Of a DNA stretch of 64,000 nucleotides, positions 34,521-42,874 are shown piece by piece. The DNA is from Myxococcales bacterium (GTDB taxonomy: Bacteria > Myxococcota_A > Polyangia > Polyangiales > Polyangiaceae). The position numbers and the translations under genes were made by a program. The DNA is taken from the NCBI GenBank assembly GCA_016720545.1, contig JADKKK010000035.1, positions 124,001 to 188,000 of the forward strand, written 5' to 3'. The notes beneath the pieces are model-generated. The model made no database searches, had not been told where the DNA came from, and saw only the letters and a program-made list of their open reading frames with translations. The stretch's first letter is position 1, and the number at the start of each line of letters is the position of its first letter.

Positions 34521-35426
34521 ATGGCGACAAGGATACAGCTGGGCGGCGAGACCCAGGAGAGCGCGGCGATCCACGTTCGTGGGCAGCCGTTCCAGCCGCA
34601 CAAGGACGTGTTCCACTTCGTGCTCCGGGTCCCCTGGGTGGGCTTCTTCGCGCTCGTGACGCTGATCTACGTCGCGGCGAACCTGCTGTTCGCCGCGGCC
34701 TACCAGTGGCAGCCGGGGTGCGTGTCGGGCGTGACGAGCTTCGAGAGCGCGTTCTACTTCAGCGTGCAGACGATGGCGACCATCGGCTACGGGACCTTCT
34801 CGCCGATCACACGCTACGGCCACATGCTGGTGACGCTCGAGGCGATCATCGGCGTGTTCACGACGGCGATGGTGACCGGCCTCACGTTCGCGAAGTTCGC
34901 GCGCCCCACCGCCCGGGTGCTGTTCGCGAACAAGGCCGTCATCACCCGGCGCAACGGCGTGCCGCACCTCATGTTCCGGCTGGCGAACGCGCGCCACAAC
35001 ACGGTCGTGGAGGCGCAGCTCCGCGTGACCTTACTCGTCTGGGAGCGCACGACCGAGGGCGAGTCGATGCGACGCCAGCTCGACGTGCCTCTCGTGCGTG
35101 GGAGCACGTCCATCTTCGCGCTCTCGTGGTCGGCGATGCACGAGATCACCAAGGAGAGCCTCTTCTATGGGCCCGAAGGGATGGCGAGGCTCCGCGCGGG
35201 AGAGGCGGAGATCGTGCTCAGCATGAGCGGCCTCGACGAGACCATCGTGCAGAACATCCACGCGCGTCACAGATACGCCATCGCCGACGTGGTCGAGAAC
35301 GCGCGATTCAAGGACATCATCAGCGTCGACGCGTCCGGCGCGCGGGTGCTCGACTACGAGAACTTCCACGAGGTCGAGGCCATGCCGGTCGAGGGCGCCG
35401 CCGCGGTCGCCGAGGAGCCGTCATGA
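34521..35426 (+). CDS. KirBac-type inward-rectifier potassium channel
   Basis: 301 residues. Two transmembrane helices (residues ~38-62 and ~103-125) flank a pore helix and the selectivity filter TIGYG at 87-91, followed by TFSP, as in KirBac channels. The amphipathic slide helix and RVPW segment precede the first helix. The C-terminal ~165 residues are the immunoglobulin-like Kir cytoplasmic domain (VLFANKAVITRRNGVPHLMFRLANARHN, SWSAMHEITKESLFYG). It should pass potassium ions across the inner membrane. The stop overlaps the start of the hydrolase gene (ATGA). Confidence 0.93.
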   Translation: MATRIQLGGETQESAAIHVRGQPFQPHKDVFHFVLRVPWVGFFALVTLIYVAANLLFAAAYQWQPGCVSGVTSFESAFYFSVQTMATIGYGTFSPITRYGHMLVTLEAIIGVFTTAMVTGLTFAKFARPTARVLFANKAVITRRNGVPHLMFRLANARHNTVVEAQLRVTLLVWERTTEGESMRRQLDVPLVRGSTSIFALSWSAMHEITKESLFYGPEGMARLRAGEAEIVLSMSGLDETIVQNIHARHRYAIADVVENARFKDIISVDASGARVLDYENFHEVEAMPVEGAAAVAEEPS

Positions 35427-36319
35427 GCCAGGCCACGAGGGCGCGCGTCGAGAGCTTCGAAGAGCGCTTCGCCGTGGTGAACGGCGTGCGACTCCACTTC
35501 GCGAGCGCCGGGCCCCCCGAGGGGCGGCTCGTCGTGCTGCTCCACGGGTTCCCCGAGTTCTGGTGGTCGTGGCGCCACCAACTCGAGGCGCTCGCCACCG
35601 CGGGCTACCGCGTGCTCGCGCCCGACATGCGAGGCTTCGCGCAGTCGGACAAGCCCGCCGGCGTGCGGAGCTACGGAGTGGAGCTGCTCGCGAAGGACGT
35701 GGCCGAGCTCGTTCGCCGCGAGGGGCGCGCCTCGGCGATCGTGGTCGGTCACGACTGGGGCGCCGTGGTCGCGTGGCAGGTGGCCATGCGTCACCCCGAG
35801 ATCGTGGAGCGCCTCGGCGTGCTCAACGTGCCGCACCCGCGCCGCATGCTCGAAGGCCTCCTCACGCGCGAGCAGCTCCGCAAGAGCTGGTACATCTTCT
35901 TCTTCCAGATCCCCGGGCTCCCCGAGCGCCTCATCTCACGAAACGACTTCGCGAACCTCCGCGCGATGTTCCGGGAGGACGGCTTCGACGAAGAGGAGAT
36001 CGATCCGTACGTGGACGCCCTCCGTTACCCCGGCGCTCTCACGGCGGCGCTCAACTACTACCGGGCCGCCGCGCGTGACACCCTCGCAGAGCTGCTCGCG
36101 CGAGGCCGCGGCGTCGCGCGTGGCCGCCGCGTCACGTGCCCCGTGCTCGTGCTCTGGGGCAGGCGCGATCGGGTGCTGGGCGCGGAGCTCGCCGCGCCAC
36201 CCCCCGACCTGGTGCCGAACGCGACGGTCGAGGTGGTCGAGCACGCCTCGCACTGGCTCCAGCGCGACGCGCCCGACCTCGTGAACGCGCGGCTTCTGCG
36301 CTTCTTCGAAGAGAGTTGA
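35423..36319 (+). CDS. Alpha/beta-hydrolase, epoxide-hydrolase-like
   Basis: 298 residues from ATG 35423, overlapping the channel stop by four bases. Motifs: oxyanion HGFPEFWWSWRHQ, RVLAPDMRGFAQSDKP, nucleophile VVGHDWGAVVAW (Asp nucleophile, as in epoxide hydrolases and haloalkane dehalogenases), a cap segment with two tyrosines in the RYPGALTAALNYYRAA stretch, acid LVLWGRRDRVLG and His in EHASHWLQRDAP. Asp nucleophile plus cap tyrosine favours epoxide hydrolase activity. Overlap with a potassium channel gene suggests co-translation but no obvious biochemical link. Confidence 0.88.
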   Translation: MSQATRARVESFEERFAVVNGVRLHFASAGPPEGRLVVLLHGFPEFWWSWRHQLEALATAGYRVLAPDMRGFAQSDKPAGVRSYGVELLAKDVAELVRREGRASAIVVGHDWGAVVAWQVAMRHPEIVERLGVLNVPHPRRMLEGLLTREQLRKSWYIFFFQIPGLPERLISRNDFANLRAMFREDGFDEEEIDPYVDALRYPGALTAALNYYRAAARDTLAELLARGRGVARGRRVTCPVLVLWGRRDRVLGAELAAPPPDLVPNATVEVVEHASHWLQRDAPDLVNARLLRFFEES

Positions 36320-36339
36320 GCGCCGCTCGCTCGCGGCGC
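36320..36339. terminator. Hairpin after the hydrolase gene
   Basis: GCGCCGC / GCGGCGC perfect 7-bp arms with a six-base loop begin at the hydrolase stop. They are followed by an A-rich stretch (acaaaaga), which would be a U-tract only for the opposite strand. Confidence 0.4.
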
Positions 36340-36351
36340 CACAAAAGAGGC

Positions 36352-36378
36352 GAGGCGCCCCGAGAGTCGGCGCGCCTC
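36352..36378. terminator. Second hairpin between convergent genes
   Basis: GAGGCGC...GCGCCTC outer arms and CCGA...TCGG inner arms give an 11-bp stem with one C/C mismatch and a three-base loop, between the hydrolase and the TlpA-like gene. It is bidirectional in shape. Confidence 0.4.
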
Positions 36379-36400
36379 GTGCTCCGCGTGCTGCAGGGCC

Positions 36401-36955
36401 TCAGAGCAGGCTCTTGATCTCCTTCTCGATCTCGGCCTCCTCGCCGTCGTGATAGCCGAGGTGCACGAAGCGAACGACGCCCTGCTTGTCGACGACGAAC
36501 GAGGCGGGCATGCTCTTCGGCTGCCACTTGCCGGCGATGTCCTTGCCCTTGTCCCACCCGAGCGGGAACTTGGCGCTGAACTGCTCGCCGAACTCCTTGA
36601 TGCCGGTGTTCTCGTCGTCTTCGGAGATGCCGACGACCTCCACCTGGCCCTTGTACTTCGTGAAAAGCTCCTGGATCTTCGGGAAGGACTTCTTGCAGGG
36701 CTCACACCACGTCGCCCAGAAGTCGACGTACACGACCTTGCCCTTCCACTTCTCGATCGAGACCTTGCCCTGACCGTTGAGCGACTCGAACTCGAAGGCG
36801 GGAGCGGGCTGACCGATGAGCGGGTGCTTCGCCGCTTCTGCGGCCTTCGGCCCCTCGCCCGCCGGCTCGCCGCACGCGCCGAGCGCCAGGCCCGCGGCGA
36901 GAGCGCCGATCGTCAGGAGTTTGGTTGAGAAACCCTTCGTGACGGTGGTTGTCAT
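36401..36955 (-). CDS. TlpA/ResA-type thioredoxin lipoprotein
   Basis: 184 residues. A lipoprotein signal ends at Cys28 (LALGACGEP). The thioredoxin-like domain begins ~45 (HPLIGQPAPAFEFESLNG) with active site FWATWCEPCKKSFP and the cis-Pro region SMPASFVVDKQGVVRF. It is a periplasmic thiol-disulphide protein of the TlpA/ResA type, reducing apocytochrome or other exported proteins. The intervening sequence SEDDENTGIKEFGEQFSAKFPLGWD is the family's central insert. A TATGAT element lies 12 bases before the ATG and no ribosome-binding site is visible, so it may be leaderless. Confidence 0.92.
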   Translation of the reverse strand: MTTTVTKGFSTKLLTIGALAAGLALGACGEPAGEGPKAAEAAKHPLIGQPAPAFEFESLNGQGKVSIEKWKGKVVYVDFWATWCEPCKKSFPKIQELFTKYKGQVEVVGISEDDENTGIKEFGEQFSAKFPLGWDKGKDIAGKWQPKSMPASFVVDKQGVVRFVHLGYHDGEEAEIEKEIKSLL

Positions 36956-37043
36956 GAGTCAAGTTCGTATCATAGGGCCGCAGCGTCGCGGGCCAGAACG
37001 TGCGGGTCGCGCGCGGGTCGGTAGTCGAATGTAGGACGGGGGC

Positions 37044-38447
37044 TCAGACCAGAACGGCGAGCGCCTCCTCGAGGGTCTTGACCCCGAGGGCGAGCACCGC
37101 GTCGCCGCGTCGACGCTTGGCGTTGGCCGCATTGCCCGCGCCCGCGGCCGACTCGCTGCGTGCGGTCGAGACCTGCGCGGACGGCGCGACCGCGCGCGAG
37201 AACCCCATTTCCATCGCCTCGACCAGGCGCTCTTTGGCGCGCGGAACGCTGCGCACCTCGCCAGAGAGACCGAGCTCGCCGAAGGCCACCAACGTCGCGG
37301 GCGCGGGGCGGTCGCGGAGGCTCGATGCCACCGCGAGCGCGATCGCGAGATCAGCCGCCGGTTCGTCGACACGGACACCGCCCGCGACGCTGACGAACAC
37401 GTCGCAGCCGGAGACCGCGAGCCCGGCCTTCCGCTCCAAGATGGCGAGCGTCATCGCGAGCCGCGCGCCATCGACGCCGACGGCGGTGCGGCGCGGCGAG
37501 CCGTGCACGAAAGGAGACACGAGCGCCTGCACCTCCACGAGCATCGGGCGCGAGCCCTCGCACGTGGCGCAGATCACGCTGCCAGAGCTGCCCGCTTGAC
37601 GCTCGGCCAGGAAGAGCGCGCTCGGGTTCTTCACCTCGCGCATGCCGTCGCCGGACATCTCGAACACGCCCACCTCCGTGGCGCTCCCGAAGCGGTTCTT
37701 CAGTGCGCGGAGCGAGCGAAACGACTGCCCGCGTTCGCCCTCGAACGCGAGCACGGTGTCGACGAGGTGCTCGAGCACCTTCGGGCCCGCGAGGGCGCCG
37801 TCTTTCGTGACGTGACCGACGAGGAACGCGGCGATTCCATCGCGCTTGCATACCTCGACCACACGAGCGGCGACCTCGCGGAGCTGGCTCACCGTCCCGG
37901 CGGCGCTCTCCAGCGAGCCGCTGCGGACGGTCTGGACGCTGTCGATCACGACCGCCGCGGGCTTCACCTCCGACAGCGCGTCGATGACGCGATTGAGGTC
38001 GCTCTCGGCGAGCACGTAGAGCGAGTCAGTCGTGGCGCCTAGCCGGCGCGCGCGCGCCGCGGTCTGGCCCGCGCTCTCTTCGCCAGACACGTAGAGCGTG
38101 CGCACACCCCGGCGGGAGAGCCCCGCGAGGGCCTGCAACAGCAGCGTCGACTTGCCGACCCCCGGATCGCCGCCGAGCAGCGTGACGCCGCCCGGCACGA
38201 GGCCCCCGCCAAGGACGCGATCGAGCTCGCCGATCCCCGTCGCCGCGCGCACGTGCGAGTCGCCCTCGATCTCGCCGATCGGCCGAGCCTTCGTAGGACC
38301 CGACGAGCGCCGCGTCTTGACTGTGCGCTCCTCGGAGGTCTCCTCGACGAGGCTGTTCCACTCCGAGCAGGTCGTGCAGCGCCCGAGCCAGCGAGGGCTC
38401 CGCGCGCCGCACGCCTGACAGACGTACTGGCTCTGGGGCTTCGCCAC
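37044..38447 (-). CDS. radA: DNA repair protein RadA
   Basis: 467 residues from GTG 38447 (VAKPQSQYVCQACG). The N-terminal zinc finger is CQACGARSPRWLGRCTTC; the RecA-like domain has Walker A GGDPGVGKST and the RadA-specific ALKNRFGSATEVGVF motif; the C-terminal domain is Lon-protease-like (GARLAMTLAILERKAGL, GGVRVDEPAADLAIALAVASS). RadA promotes branch migration during homologous recombination. An Ala/Gly-rich insertion with RSESAAGAGNAANAKRRRG near residue 440 is unusual for the family. The gene starts 13 bp after the SH3-lipoprotein gene and is probably co-transcribed with it. Confidence 0.95.
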   Translation of the reverse strand: MAKPQSQYVCQACGARSPRWLGRCTTCSEWNSLVEETSEERTVKTRRSSGPTKARPIGEIEGDSHVRAATGIGELDRVLGGGLVPGGVTLLGGDPGVGKSTLLLQALAGLSRRGVRTLYVSGEESAGQTAARARRLGATTDSLYVLAESDLNRVIDALSEVKPAAVVIDSVQTVRSGSLESAAGTVSQLREVAARVVEVCKRDGIAAFLVGHVTKDGALAGPKVLEHLVDTVLAFEGERGQSFRSLRALKNRFGSATEVGVFEMSGDGMREVKNPSALFLAERQAGSSGSVICATCEGSRPMLVEVQALVSPFVHGSPRRTAVGVDGARLAMTLAILERKAGLAVSGCDVFVSVAGGVRVDEPAADLAIALAVASSLRDRPAPATLVAFGELGLSGEVRSVPRAKERLVEAMEMGFSRAVAPSAQVSTARSESAAGAGNAANAKRRRGDAVLALGVKTLEEALAVLV

Positions 38448-38460
38448 GCGGGCGCGACCA

Positions 38461-39414
38461 CTACTTCGGCGGCGCGCAGAGCGCGGCGTTCGACAGACAG
38501 ATCGCCGGGCCGACGTTGCAGTTCTTGGTGCAACGCGCGGCGCCACACACGCCCGAGCCCGAGGTGCAGTCCTTGTGGCACTTGCCGTCCTTCGGGAGGA
38601 GCACGTAGGTGGCCGGGCACTTGCCCCCGACGGCGGGGACCTCGGGACCGGTCGCGGACGGCGTAGGGGCGGCGGCGTCTACGACGGCGGGCGGCGGCGC
38701 GGCGGCGTCCGCCTTGGGCTGGGGCGGCGGCGCGCCGGCGTCGGAGACGTGATGGTACACGACGCAGGTGGTCACTCCGTCGCCCGCCTTGCCCTTTACG
38801 ATGCGGGAGGCCGTGCCTTTGCAGGCCTGTCCAGCGGGGCAGTCGGGGTCCTTCTCGCAGACCTTCGCGCAGACAGGGAGGTCCGCCATCACGAGCGTGA
38901 GCCCGCCGGGGCAGCTCGCCGGCGGCACCACGGGCGGCGGCGCGGCCGCGTCACGCAGCTTCACGACGCTGGACGCAGGCGCGGGGGTACCGGCGCCCCC
39001 GACGGACGGCGCGAACACCCACCCCATGAGACGCTGGGACGTGTTCTTCGAGTTCTCGAAGGTCACGAGGATGTACGCGTCGCGCTGGGCGATCTCGACG
39101 ACCGCTGTGCCCTTCGGGAGGATCGCGACGAGCGGGCCGTTCGGCGGAGACTCGCGCACGTTCGCCGAGGGCGAGACGACCGTCGCCGCCACGTCGGCGA
39201 TCTTGGTCTCTTCGCCGAACCGCGCGATGTCGTCGGCGTTCGCGGCCACGGCGGCGGCGGCGGCAGGCGCCGCCGAGGGGGGCGGCTCGGGCGCGGTGGC
39301 CGTGTCGGAGGCGATGGGCGTCGCCGCGTCGTCTCCCGCCTTGCCCTTGCGGCAGTGGAGTGCCGGGAGCGCAAGGAGGGCGAGAAAGACGATCGAGAGG
39401 GAGGTGCGTCTCAT
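38461..39414 (-). CDS. SH3b-domain lipoprotein with Cys-rich C-terminal part
   Basis: 317 residues. Signal MRRTSLSIVFLALLALPALHC with lipobox Cys21. An Ala/Pro-rich linker precedes a bacterial SH3 domain at ~75-140 (SPSANVRESPPNGPLVAILPKGTAVVEIAQRDAYILVTF...LMGWVFAPSV). Two Cys-containing blocks follow (CPGGLTLVMADLPVCAKVCEKDPDCPAGQAC and CPATYVLLPKDGKCHKDC), separated by Pro/Ala linkers. SH3b domains bind peptidoglycan or proteins. It lies in the envelope just upstream of radA, an odd pairing probably reflecting only compact gene arrangement. Confidence 0.83.
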   Translation of the reverse strand: MRRTSLSIVFLALLALPALHCRKGKAGDDAATPIASDTATAPEPPPSAAPAAAAAVAANADDIARFGEETKIADVAATVVSPSANVRESPPNGPLVAILPKGTAVVEIAQRDAYILVTFENSKNTSQRLMGWVFAPSVGGAGTPAPASSVVKLRDAAAPPPVVPPASCPGGLTLVMADLPVCAKVCEKDPDCPAGQACKGTASRIVKGKAGDGVTTCVVYHHVSDAGAPPPQPKADAAAPPPAVVDAAAPTPSATGPEVPAVGGKCPATYVLLPKDGKCHKDCTSGSGVCGAARCTKNCNVGPAICLSNAALCAPPK

Positions 39415-39559
39415 GGTGGGGACTTTTTCTCATGCTTTCGGGGCCGCTGTCTCGCAACGATTTGGTTGGCGGGCGCCGGGGACCTGCCTGCTCGGGCAAG
39501 TGCGCGATGTTGCGGCCGTCTCGCTTGTCGCCCGGTCGCCCGCGAGGCACGATGCGCGC

Positions 39560-40783
39560 GTGGGCCTCTTCGACAGGTTTCGACGCGTCCCCGCGGGCCC
39601 GCCCCCGCCGGTGGCGGAGCCCTCGGCGACGCGCGGGGCGGAGCCCGCGTCCCCGCGGGAGCTCCAGGTGCTCGCCCGTGCGGGCCGCGAGGGAGGCCCC
39701 TCCGAGCAGGAGGTGCTGAGCGTCCTCGCGAGCCTGCGCGCTTCCCCGCTGGAAGGCCGCGCGCTCGACGTGCTCTTCGCCGCGACGACGGGCCAGCCGC
39801 TCCCCGACGCCATCGCGCTGGCAGCGAGCGCGATGCTGGTCGACCGCGGCGAGCGAGCGACGGCGCTCCGGCTCCTCACCCCGGTCACGCACCCGAGCGG
39901 CCTCCTCTTGCGCGCCGACCTGGCGGCCGAGTCCGGCGACGTGCCCACGGCGCTCGCGTGCGTCGAGCGGGTGCTCCTCCGCGACCTCGATCACCCCGGG
40001 GCGAAGGAGCGCCACGCGCGGTTCCGGGCGGAGCTCGGGCTCGCCGTGCCGCAGCGGAGCGTGCCGGCGGGCGCGACCATGGTCGTGCGCGAGGCCGACG
40101 CGCCGTTCGAGCTGCTGCGCGAGATCGCGCGTGGCGGAGCCGGGGCGGTGTACGAAGCCGTCGATCGCGAGCTCGAGCGCCGCGTGGCGCTGAAGGTCTA
40201 TCACCACCCCGAGCGCGACGCCGAGCAACTCCGCCACGAGGCGAGGGTCGCCAGCGCGCTCGCGGGACGCGGGGTAGTGCGCGTCTACGATCTCGACCCG
40301 GAGCACGGGTGGCTCGCGCTGGCGTGGGCGCCCCTCGGCGCCTTCCGCGAGCTCATCCGAGCGCGCGATCGCGCAGCGCTGCTCCCCATCGACCGGTGGC
40401 TCTTCCCGCTCGTCGCCGCGCTCGCGCGGGTGCACGCGGCCGGCTGGGTCCATCACGACGTGAAGCCCGCGAACGTGCTCCTCCACGACCTCGACACGCC
40501 CATCCTCACCGACTTCGGCATCGCGCGTCGCTTCGGCGAGCCGAGCCCCGCCGGCAGCCTCGGGTACGTGTCGCCCGAGCGCCTCGCCGGCCGGCCGAGC
40601 GACCCTCGCGACGATCTGTACGGGCTCGGGCGCATGCTCCAGGACGCCCTCGAGGCGCTCGGCACCACGGCCGACACCGTGCGGTTCCGGCCGTTCGCCA
40701 CCATCTGCACGGGCCCGGACGCCGACCGCCCCGCCGACGCGCGTGCACTCTACACCCGTCTTCGCGTCGAGCTGCATGCCTGA
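39560..40783 (+). CDS. Ser/Thr protein kinase with N-terminal repeat region and variant catalytic loop
   Basis: 407 residues from GTG 39560. Residues ~30-170 are helical with TPR-like pattern (LQVLARAGREGGPSEQEVLSVLASLR, ALRLLTPVTHPSGLLLRADLAAESGD). The kinase domain starts ~180: IARGGAGAVYEAVD, VALKVYHH, catalytic loop HHDVKPANVLL, LTDFGIARRF, GYVSPERLAGR. The catalytic loop has His where HRD kinases have Arg, though the Asp, Lys and Asn are kept, so activity is likely. The C-lobe is shorter than usual. It overlaps the rhodanese-E1 gene by eight bases (ATGCCTGA). Confidence 0.85.
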   Translation: MGLFDRFRRVPAGPPPPVAEPSATRGAEPASPRELQVLARAGREGGPSEQEVLSVLASLRASPLEGRALDVLFAATTGQPLPDAIALAASAMLVDRGERATALRLLTPVTHPSGLLLRADLAAESGDVPTALACVERVLLRDLDHPGAKERHARFRAELGLAVPQRSVPAGATMVVREADAPFELLREIARGGAGAVYEAVDRELERRVALKVYHHPERDAEQLRHEARVASALAGRGVVRVYDLDPEHGWLALAWAPLGAFRELIRARDRAALLPIDRWLFPLVAALARVHAAGWVHHDVKPANVLLHDLDTPILTDFGIARRFGEPSPAGSLGYVSPERLAGRPSDPRDDLYGLGRMLQDALEALGTTADTVRFRPFATICTGPDADRPADARALYTRLRVELHA

Positions 40784-41909
40784 CGCGCCGACCGCTCCTG
40801 ATCTGCCGCTCGATGAGCTCGCGGAAGCGCTCGCGCGGGGCGAGCCGCTCGCGCTCCTCGACGTGCGCGAGGCCGACGAGTTCGAGGCGGCGCACGTGCC
40901 GGGTGCGCGCTCGCTCCCGCTCTCGCAGCTGGAGTCCGCGGCCTCGCGCGACGCGCTCGCACCCCTCGCACCCCTCGCACCCCTCGCTCTCGTCGCCGAC
41001 CTCGACCCCGGCGCGCTCGTCGTCACGTTCTGCGCCTCGGGGAGGCGCGCCGCACGCGCGCGGGATGCGCTGTCGCGCCTCGGGTTGTCCGGAGCCCGCG
41101 CCGCCGCGTCGGGCATGCTGGAGTGGCTAGCCCGTGGGCTGCCAGCCGCGGGCGCGGCGGTCCCGCACCCCGACGACGCGCGGCGCTACGCGCGGCAGCT
41201 GCGTCTGCCCGAGGTAGGCCCGCGCGGCCAGGCGCGGCTCGCGCGCGCCCGCGTCGCCATCGTCGGCGTCGGCGGCCTGGGCTGCCCCGCAGCCCTCTAC
41301 CTCGCCGCCGCAGGCGTCGGGCACCTCACCCTCGTGGACCCCGACCTGGTGTCGCTCGACAACCTCCACAGGCAGGTGCTCTTTCGCACCGACGACGTGG
41401 GCACGCCCAAAGTGAGCGCGGCGCGCGCCGCCCTGCTCGCCCGCACGCCGCGGCTCACGGTCGAAGGGCGCGCGCTCCCCCTCGGTCGGGAGAACGCCAT
41501 CGCGCTGCTCGGTGGGCACGATCTGCTCGTCGACGCGACCGACAACTACGCCGCGCGCGCTGAGGTGAACCGCGCCTCCTGCGAGCTCGAGGTGCCCGCG
41601 GTGTTCGGCGCCGTCGCGCGCTTCGAGGGGCAGGTCACCACGCGCCTGCCCGGGCGCGGCCCCTGCTATGTGTGCCTCCACCCGAGCCCCCCCGGCGACG
41701 GCATGGCCCCGACCTGCGCGGAGGAGGGCGTGCTGGGCGTGGTGCCGGGCGTCATCGGCCTGCTGCAGGCCCACGAGGCCTTGAAGGTGCTCCTGGGGTA
41801 CGGCGACCCGCTCGTCGGCACGCTGCTTCACTTCGACGCGAGGACGAGCCGTTTTCGCGCCCTCGGCTTCGATCGCGCGCCGGGCTGCGCCGCGTGCGGC
41901 GCGGCCTGA
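40776..41909 (+). CDS. Rhodanese-E1 fusion: ThiF/MoeB-type adenylyltransferase with N-terminal rhodanese domain
   Basis: 377 residues. The N-terminal rhodanese domain (~5-125) has LLDVREADEFEAAHVPGA and active-site Cys in VVTFCASGRRA. Between them are LAPLAPLAPLAL repeats encoded by three gcacccctc units. The E1-like domain (~135-377) has RYARQLRLPEVG, nucleotide loop IVGVGGLGCPAALYLAAAG, DPDLVSLDNLHRQVLF, DATDNYAARAEVN and paired zinc cysteines CYVC/CAAC. MoeB/ThiF proteins adenylate a sulfur-carrier C-terminus for molybdopterin, thiamine or tRNA thiolation, and the rhodanese provides persulfide sulfur. In most fusions the rhodanese is C-terminal, so the order here is reversed. No moaD/thiS gene is visible. 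Confidence 0.9.
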   Translation: MPDAPTAPDLPLDELAEALARGEPLALLDVREADEFEAAHVPGARSLPLSQLESAASRDALAPLAPLAPLALVADLDPGALVVTFCASGRRAARARDALSRLGLSGARAAASGMLEWLARGLPAAGAAVPHPDDARRYARQLRLPEVGPRGQARLARARVAIVGVGGLGCPAALYLAAAGVGHLTLVDPDLVSLDNLHRQVLFRTDDVGTPKVSAARAALLARTPRLTVEGRALPLGRENAIALLGGHDLLVDATDNYAARAEVNRASCELEVPAVFGAVARFEGQVTTRLPGRGPCYVCLHPSPPGDGMAPTCAEEGVLGVVPGVIGLLQAHEALKVLLGYGDPLVGTLLHFDARTSRFRALGFDRAPGCAACGAA

Positions 41910-41955
41910 CGCGCCAGCAACGAACGGCGACGCCTGCGTGGCTGGCAGCGCGAGG

Positions 41956-41992
41956 GTCACGCGAGCTTCGTCGTCGAGATCCGGCGCGTGAC
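41956..41992. terminator. Hairpin between convergent genes
   Basis: GTCACGCG and CGCGTGAC are perfect 8-bp arms with a 21-base loop, nested within outer GCGCCAG/CTGGCGC arms. It lies between the rhodanese-E1 stop and the convergent tail-anchored protein gene. No U-tract. Confidence 0.35.
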
Positions 41993-42010
41993 TGGCGCGC
42001 CTCAGGCAGC

Positions 42011-42409
42011 TCAGCGCAGTACTTTGAACGCGAGCCACACGAGCACGACCACGCACACGAGCCCCACGCCGACCGTGAGCTGCCACGGCGCCTTCTCGCG
42101 CCTCGGCGCGCGCTGCGCGAAGAGCAGCTGGGTCGCCGCCGCCACGATGGCGTCGAGGCGCTTCTGCGCGCGCGCCTCGTGCCCCTCCACGGTGAGCTGG
42201 GCCCGATAGCGCCCCGCCAGATCGGGCAGGCGTTCGCTGCGCAGCGCATATTCCAAGACGGCCGCGTGCGGCTTGTCGTCGTCCCACGAGCCGAGCACCT
42301 TCGCCCAGAGCGCCTCGAAGAGCGCGTCGGCGCTGCCCGGGGCCGGGTGCGCCTCTGCGTCGATGGACGGGCCCGGGCTGTCATTGGGGTCGGGCGCCGC
42401 GTCGCTCAC
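42011..42409 (-). CDS. Small tail-anchored protein, function unknown
   Basis: 132 residues from a GTG overlapping the dtd stop (GTGA). The N-terminal ~25 residues are acidic and disordered. A helical middle (ALFEALWAKVLGSWDDDKPHAAVLEYALRS...) resembles a short TPR-like region, and the C-terminus is one transmembrane helix (LTVGVGLVCVVVLVWLAF) followed by KVLR. It is the third gene of the CxxC-protein/dtd operon. I assign no function. Confidence 0.72.
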   Translation of the reverse strand: MSDAAPDPNDSPGPSIDAEAHPAPGSADALFEALWAKVLGSWDDDKPHAAVLEYALRSERLPDLAGRYRAQLTVEGHEARAQKRLDAIVAAATQLLFAQRAPRREKAPWQLTVGVGLVCVVVLVWLAFKVLR

Positions 42410-42873
42410 GACACCATCTCCGCGGGTCTTGGGCTCTCGAGCCAGAGCGTCACGGGGCCCTCGTTCACGGACGTGACGCGCATGTCGGCCCGGAACCGCC
42501 CCGTCGCCACGCCGAGCGTCGGGTAACGCTCACGCGCGAGCGCCACGAAGCCCGCGTAGAGCTGCGCGGCCTCGTCGGGCGCCATGGCCCCCTCGAAGCT
42601 CGGTCTTCGCCCCTTGCGGAGGTCGCCGTAGAGCGTGAACTGGCTGACGACCAAGAGCTCGCCGCCCACATCCAGGAGGGCGCGGTCGAGCTTGCCGGCA
42701 CCGTTCTCGAACACGCGGAGCCCGACGATTTTGTCCAGCATCCACGCGGCGTCGGATGCGAGATCGCCCCTGCCGCAGCCGAGGTAAACGAGGAGGCCAT
42801 GGCCCACGGAGCCGACCACCTCACCCGCGACGACGACGCTCGCCGAGGCCACGCGCTGCACGACCGCGCGCAC
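42406..42873 (-). CDS. dtd: D-aminoacyl-tRNA deacylase
   Basis: 155 residues from GTG 42873, one base after the preceding stop. The DTD signatures SQFTLYGD (about residue 79) and the Gly-cis-Pro motif NEGPVTLW are both present, with an N-terminal MRAVVQRVASASVVV start typical of the family. It removes D-amino acids from mischarged tRNA. It is the middle gene of a three-gene operon. The length is slightly above the usual 145 because of the C-terminal LESPRPAEMVS. Confidence 0.95.
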   Translation of the reverse strand: MRAVVQRVASASVVVAGEVVGSVGHGLLVYLGCGRGDLASDAAWMLDKIVGLRVFENGAGKLDRALLDVGGELLVVSQFTLYGDLRKGRRPSFEGAMAPDEAAQLYAGFVALARERYPTLGVATGRFRADMRVTSVNEGPVTLWLESPRPAEMVS

Positions 42874-42874
42874 G

